A stretch of DNA of 64,000 nucleotides from Paenibacillus aceti (GTDB lineage Bacteria > Bacillota > Bacilli > Paenibacillales > Paenibacillaceae): NCBI RefSeq assembly GCF_003614185.1, contig NZ_KZ987724.1, positions 2,763,733 to 2,827,732 of the forward strand, read 5' to 3'. A program made the position numbers and the translations under genes. Under the pieces are notes generated by a model. That model did no database searches and was not told the origin of the DNA. It was given only the letters and a program-made list of their open reading frames with translations. Shown one piece after another: positions 25,241 through 35,181 of this stretch. The stretch's first letter is position 1, and every line of letters begins with the position of its first letter.

Positions 25241-26050
25241 TCAGGAATGAATGTCCAAGTAATAAGGCACACGCTGCCTGAAAATAACCCATCGCTTATA
25301 TCCTATTTTCGCTAGTGTCCGGCGAACTTCCTCCCATTCATCTCCGACCCGCAGGGGATCGTGAGCATCCGAGCCAAAGGTAATATCTACGCCATAATGA
25401 TAGGCTTGCTCGAGGATATTAAGCGAAGGATACCAATCATTCGCGCTCTTCCGGAACCCGCCCGTATTCACCTCCAGCACGGCTCCTCTTTCGGCCATCG
25501 TCTTGAGCAAAGTTGCAATATGGGGCGCATATAAATCTTCGAACGGCGGATTCCCGCGATGAACCCGGTCCATATGCCCGATAATGTTCACCCAATCGCT
25601 CTGTACAGCAAGCTGCATCAGCTCGATGAATCTCCCGAATTCCGCCGCCTGCTCTTCCTCCGAAGCTGTGCTCCAATCCAAGCTTTTGAGAATCAGAGAT
25701 GGAGAGGTGAAGTGGATCGAGCCTATCACATAATCTAGCGGAAAGCTGCTATATACTTGGTTGTACAACGCCAAATGCTCCTTGAAAATATCCGATTCAA
25801 CCCCGATTAACAGCTCGATGTGATCCTCATATTTCTTTTTTAGTTGCAGAGCCTCTTCCACATAGCGGACGAACTCACTCTTGGCCATAGCCAAGCCTGG
25901 ATAGGGATGATCCTCATCTGCAAAAAAGTACGGAGAATGATCGGTTATCCCCAAAATCTGTATTCCCTTTGAGATGGCACTTTCAATATACTCTTCAATA
26001 GTCCCTTTAGCATGTCCACATCGTTCGTGATGGGTATGTAAATCAAACAT
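25241..26050 (-). CDS. PHP-domain phosphatase (histidinol-phosphatase HisJ family)
   Basis: The 269-residue product has the PHP metal motifs: DLHTHHERCGHAKG at the N-terminus, GITDHSPYF near residue 36, GVESDIF near 83, GSIHF near 112, GHMDRVHRG near 160 and FGSDAHDP near 232. The length and order match HisJ-type histidinol-phosphatases (about 270 residues). It could serve histidine synthesis or hydrolyse another phosphate ester. No other his gene is in the window. GAAGGAGGAGG lies right before the ATG. Confidence 0.82.
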   Translation of the reverse strand: MFDLHTHHERCGHAKGTIEEYIESAISKGIQILGITDHSPYFFADEDHPYPGLAMAKSEFVRYVEEALQLKKKYEDHIELLIGVESDIFKEHLALYNQVYSSFPLDYVIGSIHFTSPSLILKSLDWSTASEEEQAAEFGRFIELMQLAVQSDWVNIIGHMDRVHRGNPPFEDLYAPHIATLLKTMAERGAVLEVNTGGFRKSANDWYPSLNILEQAYHYGVDITFGSDAHDPLRVGDEWEEVRRTLAKIGYKRWVIFRQRVPYYLDIHS

Positions 26051-26095
26051 AGCTCCTCCTCCTTCATTTCTATGCCCTACCGCGCAAGCTCAAAA

Positions 26096-26114
26096 CTGCA
26101 AATATGCAGGAATT
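26096..26114. repeat. Intergenic palindrome CTGCAAATATGCAGG (copy 1)
   Basis: Nineteen bases reading CTGCAAATATGCAGGAATT occur here and, in reverse complement, at 60508-60527. The core is a perfect palindrome-like hairpin. A related copy CCTGCATTCTCGCAGGAATT is at 60461-60480. All are intergenic. Confidence 0.65.
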
Positions 26115-26168
26115 GTCCTCAACGCTCAGCTCTAACGCTCCACAGATCGCAAGAGTCTACTGCTTCCA

Positions 26169-27914
26169 CTATCCGTTCACTGCCGCGAACTGGCTGTTGT
26201 ACAGCCCGGCGTAGTAGCCGCCGCGTTCAAGCAATTCCTCATGGCTGCCGCTCTCGACAACATCGCCGTCCTTCATATAGAGGATCACATCCGCCTCGCG
26301 GATCGTGGACAAGCGGTGGGCGATGACGAAGCTCGTGCGGCCCTCCATCATCTTCAAGAACGCCGCCTGAATACGGATCTCGGTCAGCGTATCGATGCTG
26401 CTCGTCGCCTCATCCAGAATCAGCATCGGCGGATCGACCAGCATCACGCGGGCGATCGTCAACAGCTGCTTCTGCCCCTGCGACAAGCTGTCGCCAGTAC
26501 CGCTGATCACCGTATCATAGCCCTGCGGCAGCCGCTTGATGAAGCTATGCGCGTTAGCGGCCTTCGCGGCGGCGATAACCTCCTCCTGGCTGGCCTCCGG
26601 CTTCCCGTAAGCGATATTGTCGCGGATCGTGCCGCCGAACAGCCAGGTATCCTGCAGCACCATCCCGAAGGTGCGGCGCAGGCTGTCACGGGTCATGCGG
26701 TTGATATTCGTTCCGTCAATGGCGATCTCGCCATCCTCGACATCATAGAAGCGCATTAACAGATTCACTAGCGTCGTCTTGCCTGCGCCGGTCTGCCCGA
26801 CGATGGCGACCTTCGTGCCCGGCTCAACGACCAGATTCAGATCGGTGATCAAGGGGCGATCGGCCTGATAAGCAAACTTCACATGATGGAACGTAATCGT
26901 CCCCTGTGCTGCCGGAAAATGCACTGCCTTAGGGTCATCCTTCGGCTCCTCTGGCTCATCGAGCACCTGGAACACGCGCTGTGCCGAAGCTGTCGCCGAC
27001 TGAAGCTGCGTAATGACTCCCGTAATCTCATTGAACGGCTTAGCGAACAGATTCGCATAGATCAGGAAGCTGGACAGCTCCCCGATCGAGATCCGGGACA
27101 TAATGACCATGATACTACCGATTAAGGCGATGATCGAGAAGGTAATATTGTTAACCAGACGGGTCGAGGGATTGGATAGCGAACTGACAAATTGGGATTT
27201 GACCCCGGTCTGGTATAGTTCCTCATTGCGTGCCGTGAATTCTGCAAAAGAATGCTCCTCATAGCGGAAGGCCTGAACGACCTTCTGACCGCCGATCATC
27301 TCTTCGACATAACCGTTCAAGCTGCCCAATATACGGGCCTGATCACGAAATAGCTGCTGGGAGCGGATCGTTATGAAACGTGCCACGAAATACGTCGCCG
27401 GCGCAGACAACAGCACGACAATAGTCATCATCGGACTCGTATAGAGCATAAGCACGATCGCGCCGATGACGGTGACGATCCCGGTCAGCAAGGTCGAGAA
27501 TCCCTGCAGCAGACCGTCCGAAATTGCGTCCATATCATTGACGAATCTGCTGATGCTGTCCCCCTGCGGGTGATTGTCATGATATTTCAGTGGCAGAACG
27601 TTCAACCTGTCGAACATCTCGTCACGTAGATCATTGACCGTCTGATAGGCCAGCCGATTCGTCAGGTAAGTCAGCACCCAGCCGAACGCGCTGCCGACCA
27701 GATACACCAGGCCCAATATCGTAAGTAGACGAAAGATTTCTGCAAACTGGACCTCACCTATTCCGATCATATGATCGATCGTCTTCCCGATCAGATAAGG
27801 ACCGATCAAGCTCGCGGCCACGCTGATGATCGCACTGAGGCAGGACCATGTGGCGTAGCTTTTATATTTTCCCGTGTAATTCAATAGTCTTGTCCACGTC
27901 TGCTTCATGTTCAT
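26169..27914 (-). CDS. Heterodimeric ABC exporter subunit (consensus site half)
   Basis: The 581-residue product has the type I exporter layout: six membrane helices in the first 330 residues, then an NBD with Walker A (GQTGAGKTTLVNLL near residue 370), signature LSQGQKQLLTIAR and Walker B LILDEATSSIDT with the catalytic Glu. It is coupled to the preceding gene by a 4-base overlap. Together they resemble YfiB/YfiC or LmrCD-type pairs (multidrug or peptide export). The LysR gene on the other side of the promoter region is a likely regulator. Confidence 0.9.
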   Translation of the reverse strand: MNMKQTWTRLLNYTGKYKSYATWSCLSAIISVAASLIGPYLIGKTIDHMIGIGEVQFAEIFRLLTILGLVYLVGSAFGWVLTYLTNRLAYQTVNDLRDEMFDRLNVLPLKYHDNHPQGDSISRFVNDMDAISDGLLQGFSTLLTGIVTVIGAIVLMLYTSPMMTIVVLLSAPATYFVARFITIRSQQLFRDQARILGSLNGYVEEMIGGQKVVQAFRYEEHSFAEFTARNEELYQTGVKSQFVSSLSNPSTRLVNNITFSIIALIGSIMVIMSRISIGELSSFLIYANLFAKPFNEITGVITQLQSATASAQRVFQVLDEPEEPKDDPKAVHFPAAQGTITFHHVKFAYQADRPLITDLNLVVEPGTKVAIVGQTGAGKTTLVNLLMRFYDVEDGEIAIDGTNINRMTRDSLRRTFGMVLQDTWLFGGTIRDNIAYGKPEASQEEVIAAAKAANAHSFIKRLPQGYDTVISGTGDSLSQGQKQLLTIARVMLVDPPMLILDEATSSIDTLTEIRIQAAFLKMMEGRTSFVIAHRLSTIREADVILYMKDGDVVESGSHEELLERGGYYAGLYNSQFAAVNG

Positions 27915-29671
27915 GGTTGCATCGCCTCCTCATTGGACAGCTGTGAGCGGCAAATCTCCTGATAGACACTGCAATCGCGCTTCAGCTCGGCGTCGGTGCC
28001 GATCCCGGCGATCCGGCCGTCCTCGAAGACGATAATCTTATCCGCCTGCTGAACCGTGCTGACCCGTTGCGATACGAGGAGAACCGTCATTCCTTGGCTG
28101 CTCTCGCGGATCGACCTTCTTAAGGCCGCATCAGTGGCAAAATCAAGCGCACTCGAAGAATCATCAAGGATCAGAATATCCGGATCAGCGACGACAGCCC
28201 GAGCAATCGTTAAGCGCTGCTTCTGACCACCGGACAGATTGAGGCCACCTCTGGAAATTTGGGTGTTGTAGCCTTCAGGCATTTTGGATATAAATTCATC
28301 CGCCTGAGCGATCACTGCCGCCCGCCGGACCTCTTCATCCGTAGCCTGCTCGTCTCCCCAGCGAATATTGTCTGCAATCGTCCCTGTGAACAGCAGCGCC
28401 TTCTGCGGTACGATCCCGATCCTGCCGCGCAGCTCCTGCAGGCGATAATCTCGTACATCGATCCCGTCTACCCATATCCGCCCGGAGGTGACATCATAGA
28501 ATCTTGGAATCAGATTCACGAATGTAGATTTTCCCGATCCGGTTCCCCCGATGATGCCTACTGTCTCCCCACGAGCGATCTCTACGGATATATCACTGAG
28601 GGCCGGTTCCCCCGTTGTACTGTATCCGAAGGAGACGTGGTCGAAGACAATCGCCGGATATTTCTGCTCCTCCGCAACAGCCGGAGATACCTGTTGCTGC
28701 CGCTTGGCAGGCTCTGGATCAGCAATCGAAGGTACCGTATCCAGCACTTCATTGATCCGCGCCGCCGATGAAGCCGCCTTGGTAAATAGAATAATCAGAT
28801 TCGACACCACGATCAAAGCGAGTAAAATCTGTGTCACGTAGTTAATGAAGGCGATAATCTCACCGGTGGACAATATCCCCTCATTAATATGAAAACCGCC
28901 GACCCATAGAATCGCGATGATCGCCCCATTCACGACGAGCGTTGTTACCGGACTGAGCAGCGCCGATACCCGTCCTACCCGAATTGCCGTCGCAGTAATA
29001 TCGTCTGAGGCCGCGCGGAATCGCTCCTTCTCGGCCTGTCGTTTGGCAAAGGCGCGAATGACGCGAACCCCCGTCAGATTCTCACTTAACACCTGAGCAA
29101 TCCTGTCCAGCTTATTCTGGTATAAGCGATACAAGGGGGCAGATTTTGCAATAATAAAAAAAAGAATAATACCGAATATCGGAGTCGCCGCGAGCAACAC
29201 AAGCGACAATCTGAAATCAAGCAGCATCGCCATGATAATCGCGCCAATACAAATGAATGGTGCTCGAATCACAAGCCGGATCAGCATCGCCACCGCTATC
29301 TGCATCTGATTGACATCATTCGTAATGCGGTTAATCAGAGAAGGTGTCCCCAGGCGGTCAATTTCCGCATAGGACAGCGTAGAGATATGGCTGAACAGCG
29401 TGTTACGCAGGGTCGTTCCGAAGCCCTGGGAAGCCCGGGCCGCATAATATTGACAGATGAGCGAGCTGCCGAAGCCAAGCAAGGACATCACTACCATCAG
29501 GCCGCCCATTCTCCATACATAATCGATATCGTTATTGCCGATACCATGATTCACAATTAGAGCCACGATCGTCGGCAGAAGCAGCTCCAGAATCGCTTCC
29601 ACCAGCTTGAAGAAAGGACCCAGAATACTTTCCTTCTTGTAAGGTTTTAAGAATACTGCCAGTCTGAACAA
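27911..29671 (-). CDS. Heterodimeric ABC exporter subunit (degenerate site half)
   Basis: The 586-residue product has six membrane helices and an NBD with Walker A (GGTGSGKSTFVNLIPRFYD), signature LSGGQKQRLTIAR and Walker B LILDDSSSALDF. The catalytic Glu after Walker B is Asp here, the mark of the degenerate site in heterodimeric exporters. The start is a TTG (MFRLAVF) with GGGGATGG upstream; the start is less certain. It is transcribed first, then the partner gene. Confidence 0.88.
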   Translation of the reverse strand: MFRLAVFLKPYKKESILGPFFKLVEAILELLLPTIVALIVNHGIGNNDIDYVWRMGGLMVVMSLLGFGSSLICQYYAARASQGFGTTLRNTLFSHISTLSYAEIDRLGTPSLINRITNDVNQMQIAVAMLIRLVIRAPFICIGAIIMAMLLDFRLSLVLLAATPIFGIILFFIIAKSAPLYRLYQNKLDRIAQVLSENLTGVRVIRAFAKRQAEKERFRAASDDITATAIRVGRVSALLSPVTTLVVNGAIIAILWVGGFHINEGILSTGEIIAFINYVTQILLALIVVSNLIILFTKAASSAARINEVLDTVPSIADPEPAKRQQQVSPAVAEEQKYPAIVFDHVSFGYSTTGEPALSDISVEIARGETVGIIGGTGSGKSTFVNLIPRFYDVTSGRIWVDGIDVRDYRLQELRGRIGIVPQKALLFTGTIADNIRWGDEQATDEEVRRAAVIAQADEFISKMPEGYNTQISRGGLNLSGGQKQRLTIARAVVADPDILILDDSSSALDFATDAALRRSIRESSQGMTVLLVSQRVSTVQQADKIIVFEDGRIAGIGTDAELKRDCSVYQEICRSQLSNEEAMQP

Positions 29672-29714
29672 AATACCATCCCCATCACAGCATAGTTGAC
29701 GATTTATAGTTACC

Positions 29715-29735
29715 GGATATGATTATGACATATCC
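29715..29735. promoter_or_regulatory. Inverted repeat, candidate LysR operator
   Basis: GGATATG (29715-29721) and CATATCC (29729-29735) are perfect inverted arms with 7 bases between. They sit in the divergent gap between the ABC exporter and the LysR gene, where LysR-type proteins normally bind. Function is inferred from position. Confidence 0.5.
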
Positions 29736-29815
29736 CCTTCCATATTAATAATATTTGATTTATATCTTATATATATGAAATACATATGTCAGGCGCAGAC
29801 ACGGAGGAGGTCTAT

Positions 29816-30721
29816 ATGGATATTAGGCAATTAAGGTACTTCCTAACGATTGCAGAGGAAGGGCAGATCACATCCGCCGCCAAAAAACTGCAAATGGCCC
29901 AGCCCCCTCTCAGCCAGCAGCTGAAGCAGCTGGAGGACGAGCTTGGTGTTAAGCTGGTGGAGCGCGGTCCGCGCAGCATACGCCTTACGGATGCCGGGGA
30001 AATACTGCGGCGCAGAGCCCAGCAGATTCTCGATTTAGCCGACTCAACCTCTCGGGAAGTCAGTGATTTTGCCAAAGGCTTGAAGGGAACGCTGACGATT
30101 GGCACCGTCTCCTCCTCAGGGGCAACCTTGTTAAAAGATAGATTATCCGATTTTCATAAAACCTACACGGGGATTAAATTTGAGATTCATGAGGGCAACA
30201 CGTTCCGAATTATAGAATTGCTTCAGAGCGGCGTTATCGAGCTCGGTATCGTCAGAACCCCGTTCAACACTAGTGGTATGGGCTACAAATACGCCGAGAC
30301 GGAGCCGATGATTGCCGTCATGAGCCCGGAGCTGGATTGGGATCCGGAACAAGAGCGCATCCCCATCGCCGAGCTTCGCAATCGCCCTCTGATTATCTAT
30401 CGCCGATTCGAGCAGCTGATCCGCGAGACCTGCCAGAAGACGGGCTTCGAGCCGAATATATTCTGCAAGAACGATGATGCTCGCACGACACTGCTCTGGG
30501 CCAATGCCGGGCTTGGCATCGGGATCATCCCGAGATCCGCGTATAAGTTGGCGAACAACAGCAATCTGATCTATAAAGAAATAGGGAGCTCCGCGCTACA
30601 GACCCAAGTCGCAGCGATCTGGATCAAGGATCGGTACCTCTCCTCCCTGGCCAGAAAGTTTCTGGAGAGCTTCAGTGCTGCAGAACCGGGAAGTAGTCAA
30701 GAAGGCGGAAGATCGCTGTAA
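29816..30721 (+). CDS. LysR-family transcriptional regulator
   Basis: The ATG at 29816 (MDIRQLRYFLTIAE) has GGAGGAGG 5 bases upstream; an upstream in-frame ATG gives ten unneeded residues. The product (301 residues) has the N-terminal winged helix-turn-helix (GQITSAAKKLQMAQPPLSQQ, residues about 16-35) and a periplasmic-binding-like effector domain (LTIGTVSSSGATLL, then LGIVRTPF). The gene is divergent from the heterodimeric ABC exporter with about 144 bases between, and a palindrome lies in that gap, so it likely controls the exporter. The C-terminal end runs into the intergenic repeat block. Confidence 0.9.
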   Translation: MDIRQLRYFLTIAEEGQITSAAKKLQMAQPPLSQQLKQLEDELGVKLVERGPRSIRLTDAGEILRRRAQQILDLADSTSREVSDFAKGLKGTLTIGTVSSSGATLLKDRLSDFHKTYTGIKFEIHEGNTFRIIELLQSGVIELGIVRTPFNTSGMGYKYAETEPMIAVMSPELDWDPEQERIPIAELRNRPLIIYRRFEQLIRETCQKTGFEPNIFCKNDDARTTLLWANAGLGIGIIPRSAYKLANNSNLIYKEIGSSALQTQVAAIWIKDRYLSSLARKFLESFSAAEPGSSQEGGRSL

Positions 30722-30905
30722 CGAAACTGTGGAACGCTACTTGCCTCAAAAAAGGCGATTTGAAAATCTGAGGAAACTGGGTATCGCTATTGGGGTAATT
30801 TTCTGCATAAAACCCAGGATTTCACCGAAACAACGATATGACGTTTCGTTAGATTTCGGTTTCCCCCTATTTTGCGGAAATAGCGATATGGTGTTTCGTT
30901 AGAAG
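30720..30905. repeat. Intergenic repeat block with TAACGAAAC...ATCGCTATTTCC units
   Basis: GGAAATAGCGATATGGTGTTTCGTTA (30876-30901) is the reverse complement, with one mismatch, of the 26-base unit at 53456-53481. Decayed units lie at 30720 (TAACGAAACTGTGG) and 30832-30853. This repeated block is in the gap between the LysR gene and the PQQ-like gene. Confidence 0.75.
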
Positions 30906-30927
30906 TCAAAATTCACATAGAACGAGG

Positions 30928-33252
30928 CTATGGAGCGAGTTCCTGCTCCAGCTCACGAATACTGAAGCGCACCATGGCACCGTTCGCAGTGCCGACATAG
31001 AGCTCATCTCCAGACCTATTCATCGTCCCCTTACGGCTCACATCCTCGCGCAGCTCCGCATAACCCATTAGCAGATCAGGAATCCGCCCTAGCAAGCTGC
31101 CGTTCGACCTGTCGATCACTAGCAGATTAGCGCCGTAAGGAAGCAGCAAATCATCGCGCAATACGATATAACCGCCCCCGGCACAGGAATCCATATTTTC
31201 TGGTACATCTGCTGTCTCTTTCATTTTCCATATCAGCCTACCACTCTTCAGTTCTATCGCTGTAGGGGCACCGTCGCGGAGCAAGTACAGCATGTCCCCG
31301 GCGATGACTCCTTTCGCAGCTTTGCCCGAGATCGACCATAGTTCCGTGCGGCGCTCCGTATCATACAGTACCGATTCATACTGTGGATTATTTTTTTCGT
31401 AATCTGGAATTAGGCGGTTTCCCGCAGTCTCTCCGCTTTGCAGGCGATCTCCACTTACCTTCGGTCGCATTAGCCGCTGCACAAGCAAATAGCGTCCATC
31501 GATCACTTCAAAAGGTTCACCCGGTACAGCAGGATATTCCGCCAGGCTGCTTCCCGTCTGCATATTGAGCCGCACCCAGCGGTCACCTAGCAGGAACCAA
31601 CGATCGGGATCAGGCTCTGCGAAAGGGCCGGATCTTATTCCTCCAGGATAATAGATATCATAGTCTATAGGCCCCGATAGCTTCCCCTGTAGCTTAACCG
31701 ACCACATCACCTGTCCCGATTCCGGGTCATAAGCCTTCAGTGCCTCATCATCCCGCACAAGCACATAAGGGTCCGCGCCTCCTTCATTGAGCACCCGGGC
31801 CTCGGGAGCCACCTTCCGCTTCCATTTCAGCTTGCCCGTATTATGATCAAGAACGGATAATTCCGTGGTTGCAGGTTTTTGCGTGACGGAATCGGGACTG
31901 CTCAAGAGAATCACAGAATGACGCGCCAGCCACATCCCCATTCTGACGTCTTCCTCCGGGACTAGACCCCATAGTATTTTGCCATCGGACAGACGAATTT
32001 GCTGTAATCTATTCTCATATCGCTTCGCCTGCGGGTTATAGTCGGTCAATACCGTTACCCTATCCCCTGATTCCGCAACCTCTACCTGCAGAGTGCCAAA
32101 GCCTGCCTCTACCTGCCACAGCTTCCTGCCATCAGCCCTAGAGATCGCATATAGATGGGAGTTATGATGCATTCCGCTGAATCCACCATCATCCCCCAGA
32201 ACTAGCAGTTCTCTAGGAGTAGCCGCGAGCAAATAAGCAAAGTCCAAATCCCCCTGCTGTCGCCATACCTGCTTCAACGGTAAAGTCTTCGGCAATGGAG
32301 TATTGAGGAATTTATAAGAGAAGCGGGATTCCGCTCCGCTATAGATAGTCTGGGCCTGACCTGTACCAGAAAAAATCCAGCTCGTTCGCTCCAGCTTACC
32401 CTCGTCCGAGAAGGAGACCAGGAAATGCCCATCTGACCGCTCATATCGCCAAGTCTCCCCCAATTGCATCGGCTGGCCATCTATCATTTGCAAATTCTCC
32501 GATATCTCCGTAAATAACGGCGCTCCGAGCAGCTTCTGAACAGAAGCTCGATCCATGCCGGGAACGAGTAGCCCGCTCGTCATACTCCTGAACCTATCCG
32601 TAGATATTCGGGAGTCCTGGGCGAAGAGCCCTGAAGGAGGCAGCGGTTCTTCACTCGCTATATCCTGCTTCTGAACCCACAACAGGATCGGTTGATAGAT
32701 CTCTCCATCCTGCTGCCAAGGCTCTGGACCTACGAGTACGCCTGCCCAGCTCTTCCACTGAGCGACAGCGACCCAGACGGAAGCATCCTTCCTATTATCC
32801 CATGCTATTGAGCTGTTCGGGGCTAAGACCAGCTTAGCTCTGTCGGTCAGAGTAACCAGTCGCGGCTCATTCGGCGGCTCCATCAGAACGGCATCCTTTG
32901 ACCAATACCATAACGGCGTCCAGACATTGCCCAGATCCTCGGAATGAAGCTGAAGCAGCTCGCCCTTCCTATCACGGACCGTGAATCTGTCTCCCAGCTG
33001 TCCGTAGGATGACACATTAAATTTATAGATGTCACTCTGAGCGGTAATTTGTTCTGGAAAAAGAGGAATCCGCTGCTTGGCCTCCAAGGAGTCCCCTTTT
33101 CGCGGAAGTATATTGCTGGAGAGGTCAGGTGCGGCGGTTCTAAGATTTATCCCCGTGTGATCAGCATCAGTCCCCAGAACCGTGGCTGGTGAAGGCAGTA
33201 ATAATATGGAACATAGAACCATTCCGGCGGCCAGTCTACTTAACTGTATCAT
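30928..33252 (-). CDS. Exported PQQ-like beta-propeller protein
   Basis: The ATG at 33252 (MIQLSRLAAGMVLC) is favoured by GGGGAG 9 bases upstream; an ATG at 33270 is also possible. The product, about 774 residues, has a signal peptide. The first 300 residues hold a copper-related or unknown N-terminal domain. After it come PQQ-type blades: LYAISRADGRKLWQVEAGFG, LSVLDHNTGKLKWKRK, LKAYDPESGQVMWSVKL and LIWKMKETADV. Such propellers act as scaffolds or bind quinones; no PQQ biosynthesis gene is here. It is alone between repeat blocks, so its role is unknown. Confidence 0.85.
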   Translation of the reverse strand: MIQLSRLAAGMVLCSILLLPSPATVLGTDADHTGINLRTAAPDLSSNILPRKGDSLEAKQRIPLFPEQITAQSDIYKFNVSSYGQLGDRFTVRDRKGELLQLHSEDLGNVWTPLWYWSKDAVLMEPPNEPRLVTLTDRAKLVLAPNSSIAWDNRKDASVWVAVAQWKSWAGVLVGPEPWQQDGEIYQPILLWVQKQDIASEEPLPPSGLFAQDSRISTDRFRSMTSGLLVPGMDRASVQKLLGAPLFTEISENLQMIDGQPMQLGETWRYERSDGHFLVSFSDEGKLERTSWIFSGTGQAQTIYSGAESRFSYKFLNTPLPKTLPLKQVWRQQGDLDFAYLLAATPRELLVLGDDGGFSGMHHNSHLYAISRADGRKLWQVEAGFGTLQVEVAESGDRVTVLTDYNPQAKRYENRLQQIRLSDGKILWGLVPEEDVRMGMWLARHSVILLSSPDSVTQKPATTELSVLDHNTGKLKWKRKVAPEARVLNEGGADPYVLVRDDEALKAYDPESGQVMWSVKLQGKLSGPIDYDIYYPGGIRSGPFAEPDPDRWFLLGDRWVRLNMQTGSSLAEYPAVPGEPFEVIDGRYLLVQRLMRPKVSGDRLQSGETAGNRLIPDYEKNNPQYESVLYDTERRTELWSISGKAAKGVIAGDMLYLLRDGAPTAIELKSGRLIWKMKETADVPENMDSCAGGGYIVLRDDLLLPYGANLLVIDRSNGSLLGRIPDLLMGYAELREDVSRKGTMNRSGDELYVGTANGAMVRFSIRELEQELAP

Positions 33253-33542
33253 CGCTTTCATCTCCCCCATGCCCTGTCAACAGATTTATACTTTTTCATT
33301 GAACTCGCCAGCATACCGTCATACGCCCTGGGCTGAAACGTATTGCCATAGCTACTGTAATAATATTATTTCCTATTATATGGTTTATTTCAATTGATTT
33401 CTCTAACGGAATTGAGCGACGCTATTCCCACTTATTTCGTCTATTTGAAAATGTAACGGAAATAGCTGACCTCATATTCAGATTTTCTCCGGCTGCTCAT
33501 CCTTTTGGGAGCTAATAAGTGCTCTCACTTCCGTTAGAAATA
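33253..33542. other. Non-coding gap with decayed TAACGGAA repeats
   Basis: No gene is seen. Two TAACGGAA-type sequences (near 33405 and 33451) and an inverted CTTCCGTTAG near 33528 suggest the relics of an intergenic repeat related to, but different from, the TAACGAAAC unit. The promoter of the PQQ-like gene should be here. Confidence 0.4.
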
Positions 33543-33586
33543 AGAAAAGCCCCCAGTTCCCTACGATTGATCAGGGAGCCGAGGGC
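33543..33586 (-). terminator. Intrinsic terminator of the SLH gene
   Basis: GCCCCCAGTTCCCT (33549-33562) pairs with AGGGAGCCGAGGGC (33573-33586) with small mismatches; TTTTCTTA follows on the minus strand. It is just downstream of the stop codon at 33599. Confidence 0.78.
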
Positions 33587-33598
33587 CTTATTTAAAAA

Positions 33599-34888
33599 TC
33601 AATAAGCTTTCTTGATGGCGATCGAGAAAATCACCGTCTTGGCCGGGTTATCGACCAGGACATTCACCGTGTAGTCTCCGACATCCGCCTGCTTGGAAGC
33701 TAGCGGTCTGCCCGCCTCTACCTCGGCGCAAATATCGTCGAACCAGCGATTGAAGGCAATCGCATCATAGGAGAACAACTGGTTGGCGAAGAGTTGAATC
33801 GGCTCCTTGTTCCGGGCCAGCGTCCCTTGCCGCAGACGTACCGTGATACCATAGGTATTGTAAGTCGGGTCTAACCAGATTGCGGCCTCTTCGGTTGCGG
33901 CTGTAGCGCTTGTGTTGCCCTGCGCTGTACTCTCCTGTACCGCCTTCTTCTCCTTCTCGTCCTTGAATAGACGAAGCGTCGTATCCAGCAGATCATAATT
34001 GGTGCCGCGAAGCTGACCTGCCTGCTTCAAAGTGTCATAGGCATCCCACATTTTTCTGTCCGGGAAGGCGACGATCTTCTGTCCGCCTCCAGTCGTAGGC
34101 ACTAGACGCTGGAGCTTCTCAGCCTGGGGTAGAACCGGGATGCGTTTCATTTTGTCGGTCAGTCGGTTCAAGATCACGAGCGACTCAGCCCGTGTCACAT
34201 AGCGGCCAACGCCGAATTTGCCATCTGGATACCCTTCCATAATCCCTTTGATCAAGGCTTCCGCGATGAACTTCTGCTCCCGATCCGTAGCACTTGTCAA
34301 ATCCCCATAGCCCTGCGCCACCGTGCGGCTGAACTGTTCATCCTCCAGATATTCGGTTTCCTGCAGCGTATAGAACAGCACCTCCGCCACATTCTCACGG
34401 GTCATATTTGCCTGAAAATCACTGTACCGACCTTTATTCAGAAAATTCAAATCACTGGCAACGTCTATGTAAGGTTTGGCCCAATACCCGGTCATTGCAG
34501 GCTTGAAATTGAAATAGCGATAATCCTGCTTCAGAATCGTCCGATTCTCCTCGGTAAGTGATTCCAAGAAAGAGCTCTTCCAGCTTCGTTCCAGGTTCGG
34601 ATGCTGCTCGCTGTAAGACAGAATCAGCATTTTGATAAATTGATCGACCTTCACCGGCTCGTTCGGGCGGAAGCTTCCGTCGGGATACCCGTCCAGAATC
34701 CCCTGTTCCACCATAGCCTCAATCTCTTGCTTTGCCCAATGTCCTTTAATGTCACTGAATACCGGATCCTTCGCTCGCACAGGTACCGCCCCAACCTCAG
34801 TCTGTGATACCCCAGCGAATAGTCCGGCGATCAAGCTCAGAGATAGGAGGATACGCACACCCCTAGGCTTGAAGAAGTTTATTCTCAT
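33599..34888 (-). CDS. S-layer homology (SLH) domain protein
   Basis: The 429-residue product has a signal peptide (MRINFFKPRGVRILLSLSLI) and an SLH domain near residues 40-95: VFSDIKGHWAKQEIEAMVEQ, GILDGYPDGSFRPNEPV, VDQFIKMLILSY. A second SLH copy is near 210-250 (GIMEGYPDGKFGVGRYVTRA). SLH domains bind secondary cell-wall polymers. The C-terminal 170 residues are not recognised. Terminator downstream and a 290-base gap upstream suggest a monocistronic gene. Confidence 0.9.
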   Translation of the reverse strand: MRINFFKPRGVRILLSLSLIAGLFAGVSQTEVGAVPVRAKDPVFSDIKGHWAKQEIEAMVEQGILDGYPDGSFRPNEPVKVDQFIKMLILSYSEQHPNLERSWKSSFLESLTEENRTILKQDYRYFNFKPAMTGYWAKPYIDVASDLNFLNKGRYSDFQANMTRENVAEVLFYTLQETEYLEDEQFSRTVAQGYGDLTSATDREQKFIAEALIKGIMEGYPDGKFGVGRYVTRAESLVILNRLTDKMKRIPVLPQAEKLQRLVPTTGGGQKIVAFPDRKMWDAYDTLKQAGQLRGTNYDLLDTTLRLFKDEKEKKAVQESTAQGNTSATAATEEAAIWLDPTYNTYGITVRLRQGTLARNKEPIQLFANQLFSYDAIAFNRWFDDICAEVEAGRPLASKQADVGDYTVNVLVDNPAKTVIFSIAIKKAY

Positions 34889-35181
34889 AGAAATGCCTCC
34901 TGAATAATATAATCAAGCTGCAATGCAGCAAAATCTTGCACCATTATTCAGAAAACCACAATTTATGACAATTGTGAATAGGCCGTTCGGGCCGCCGAAA
35001 ACCGTTACAAATGATCGAAATCCAGCGCCCTTTAAGCGGATCTTGCGACCCGCTGTGCAACTTTATACCGAACCGCAGGGGTATTTAGAAGGATAACTTA
35101 GTGCCTATGTAGATCATAGTAGAGATAAACAGATGGGAACTGTCGGATAAGCAGCGCTCTTTTTTTTCGCAAAAGATGGGG
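34889..35181. other. Non-coding gap upstream of the SLH gene
   Basis: The 293 bases between the SLH start codon and the HXXEE gene hold no gene I can see. It should contain the SLH promoter. Nothing else is notable. Confidence 0.4.
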
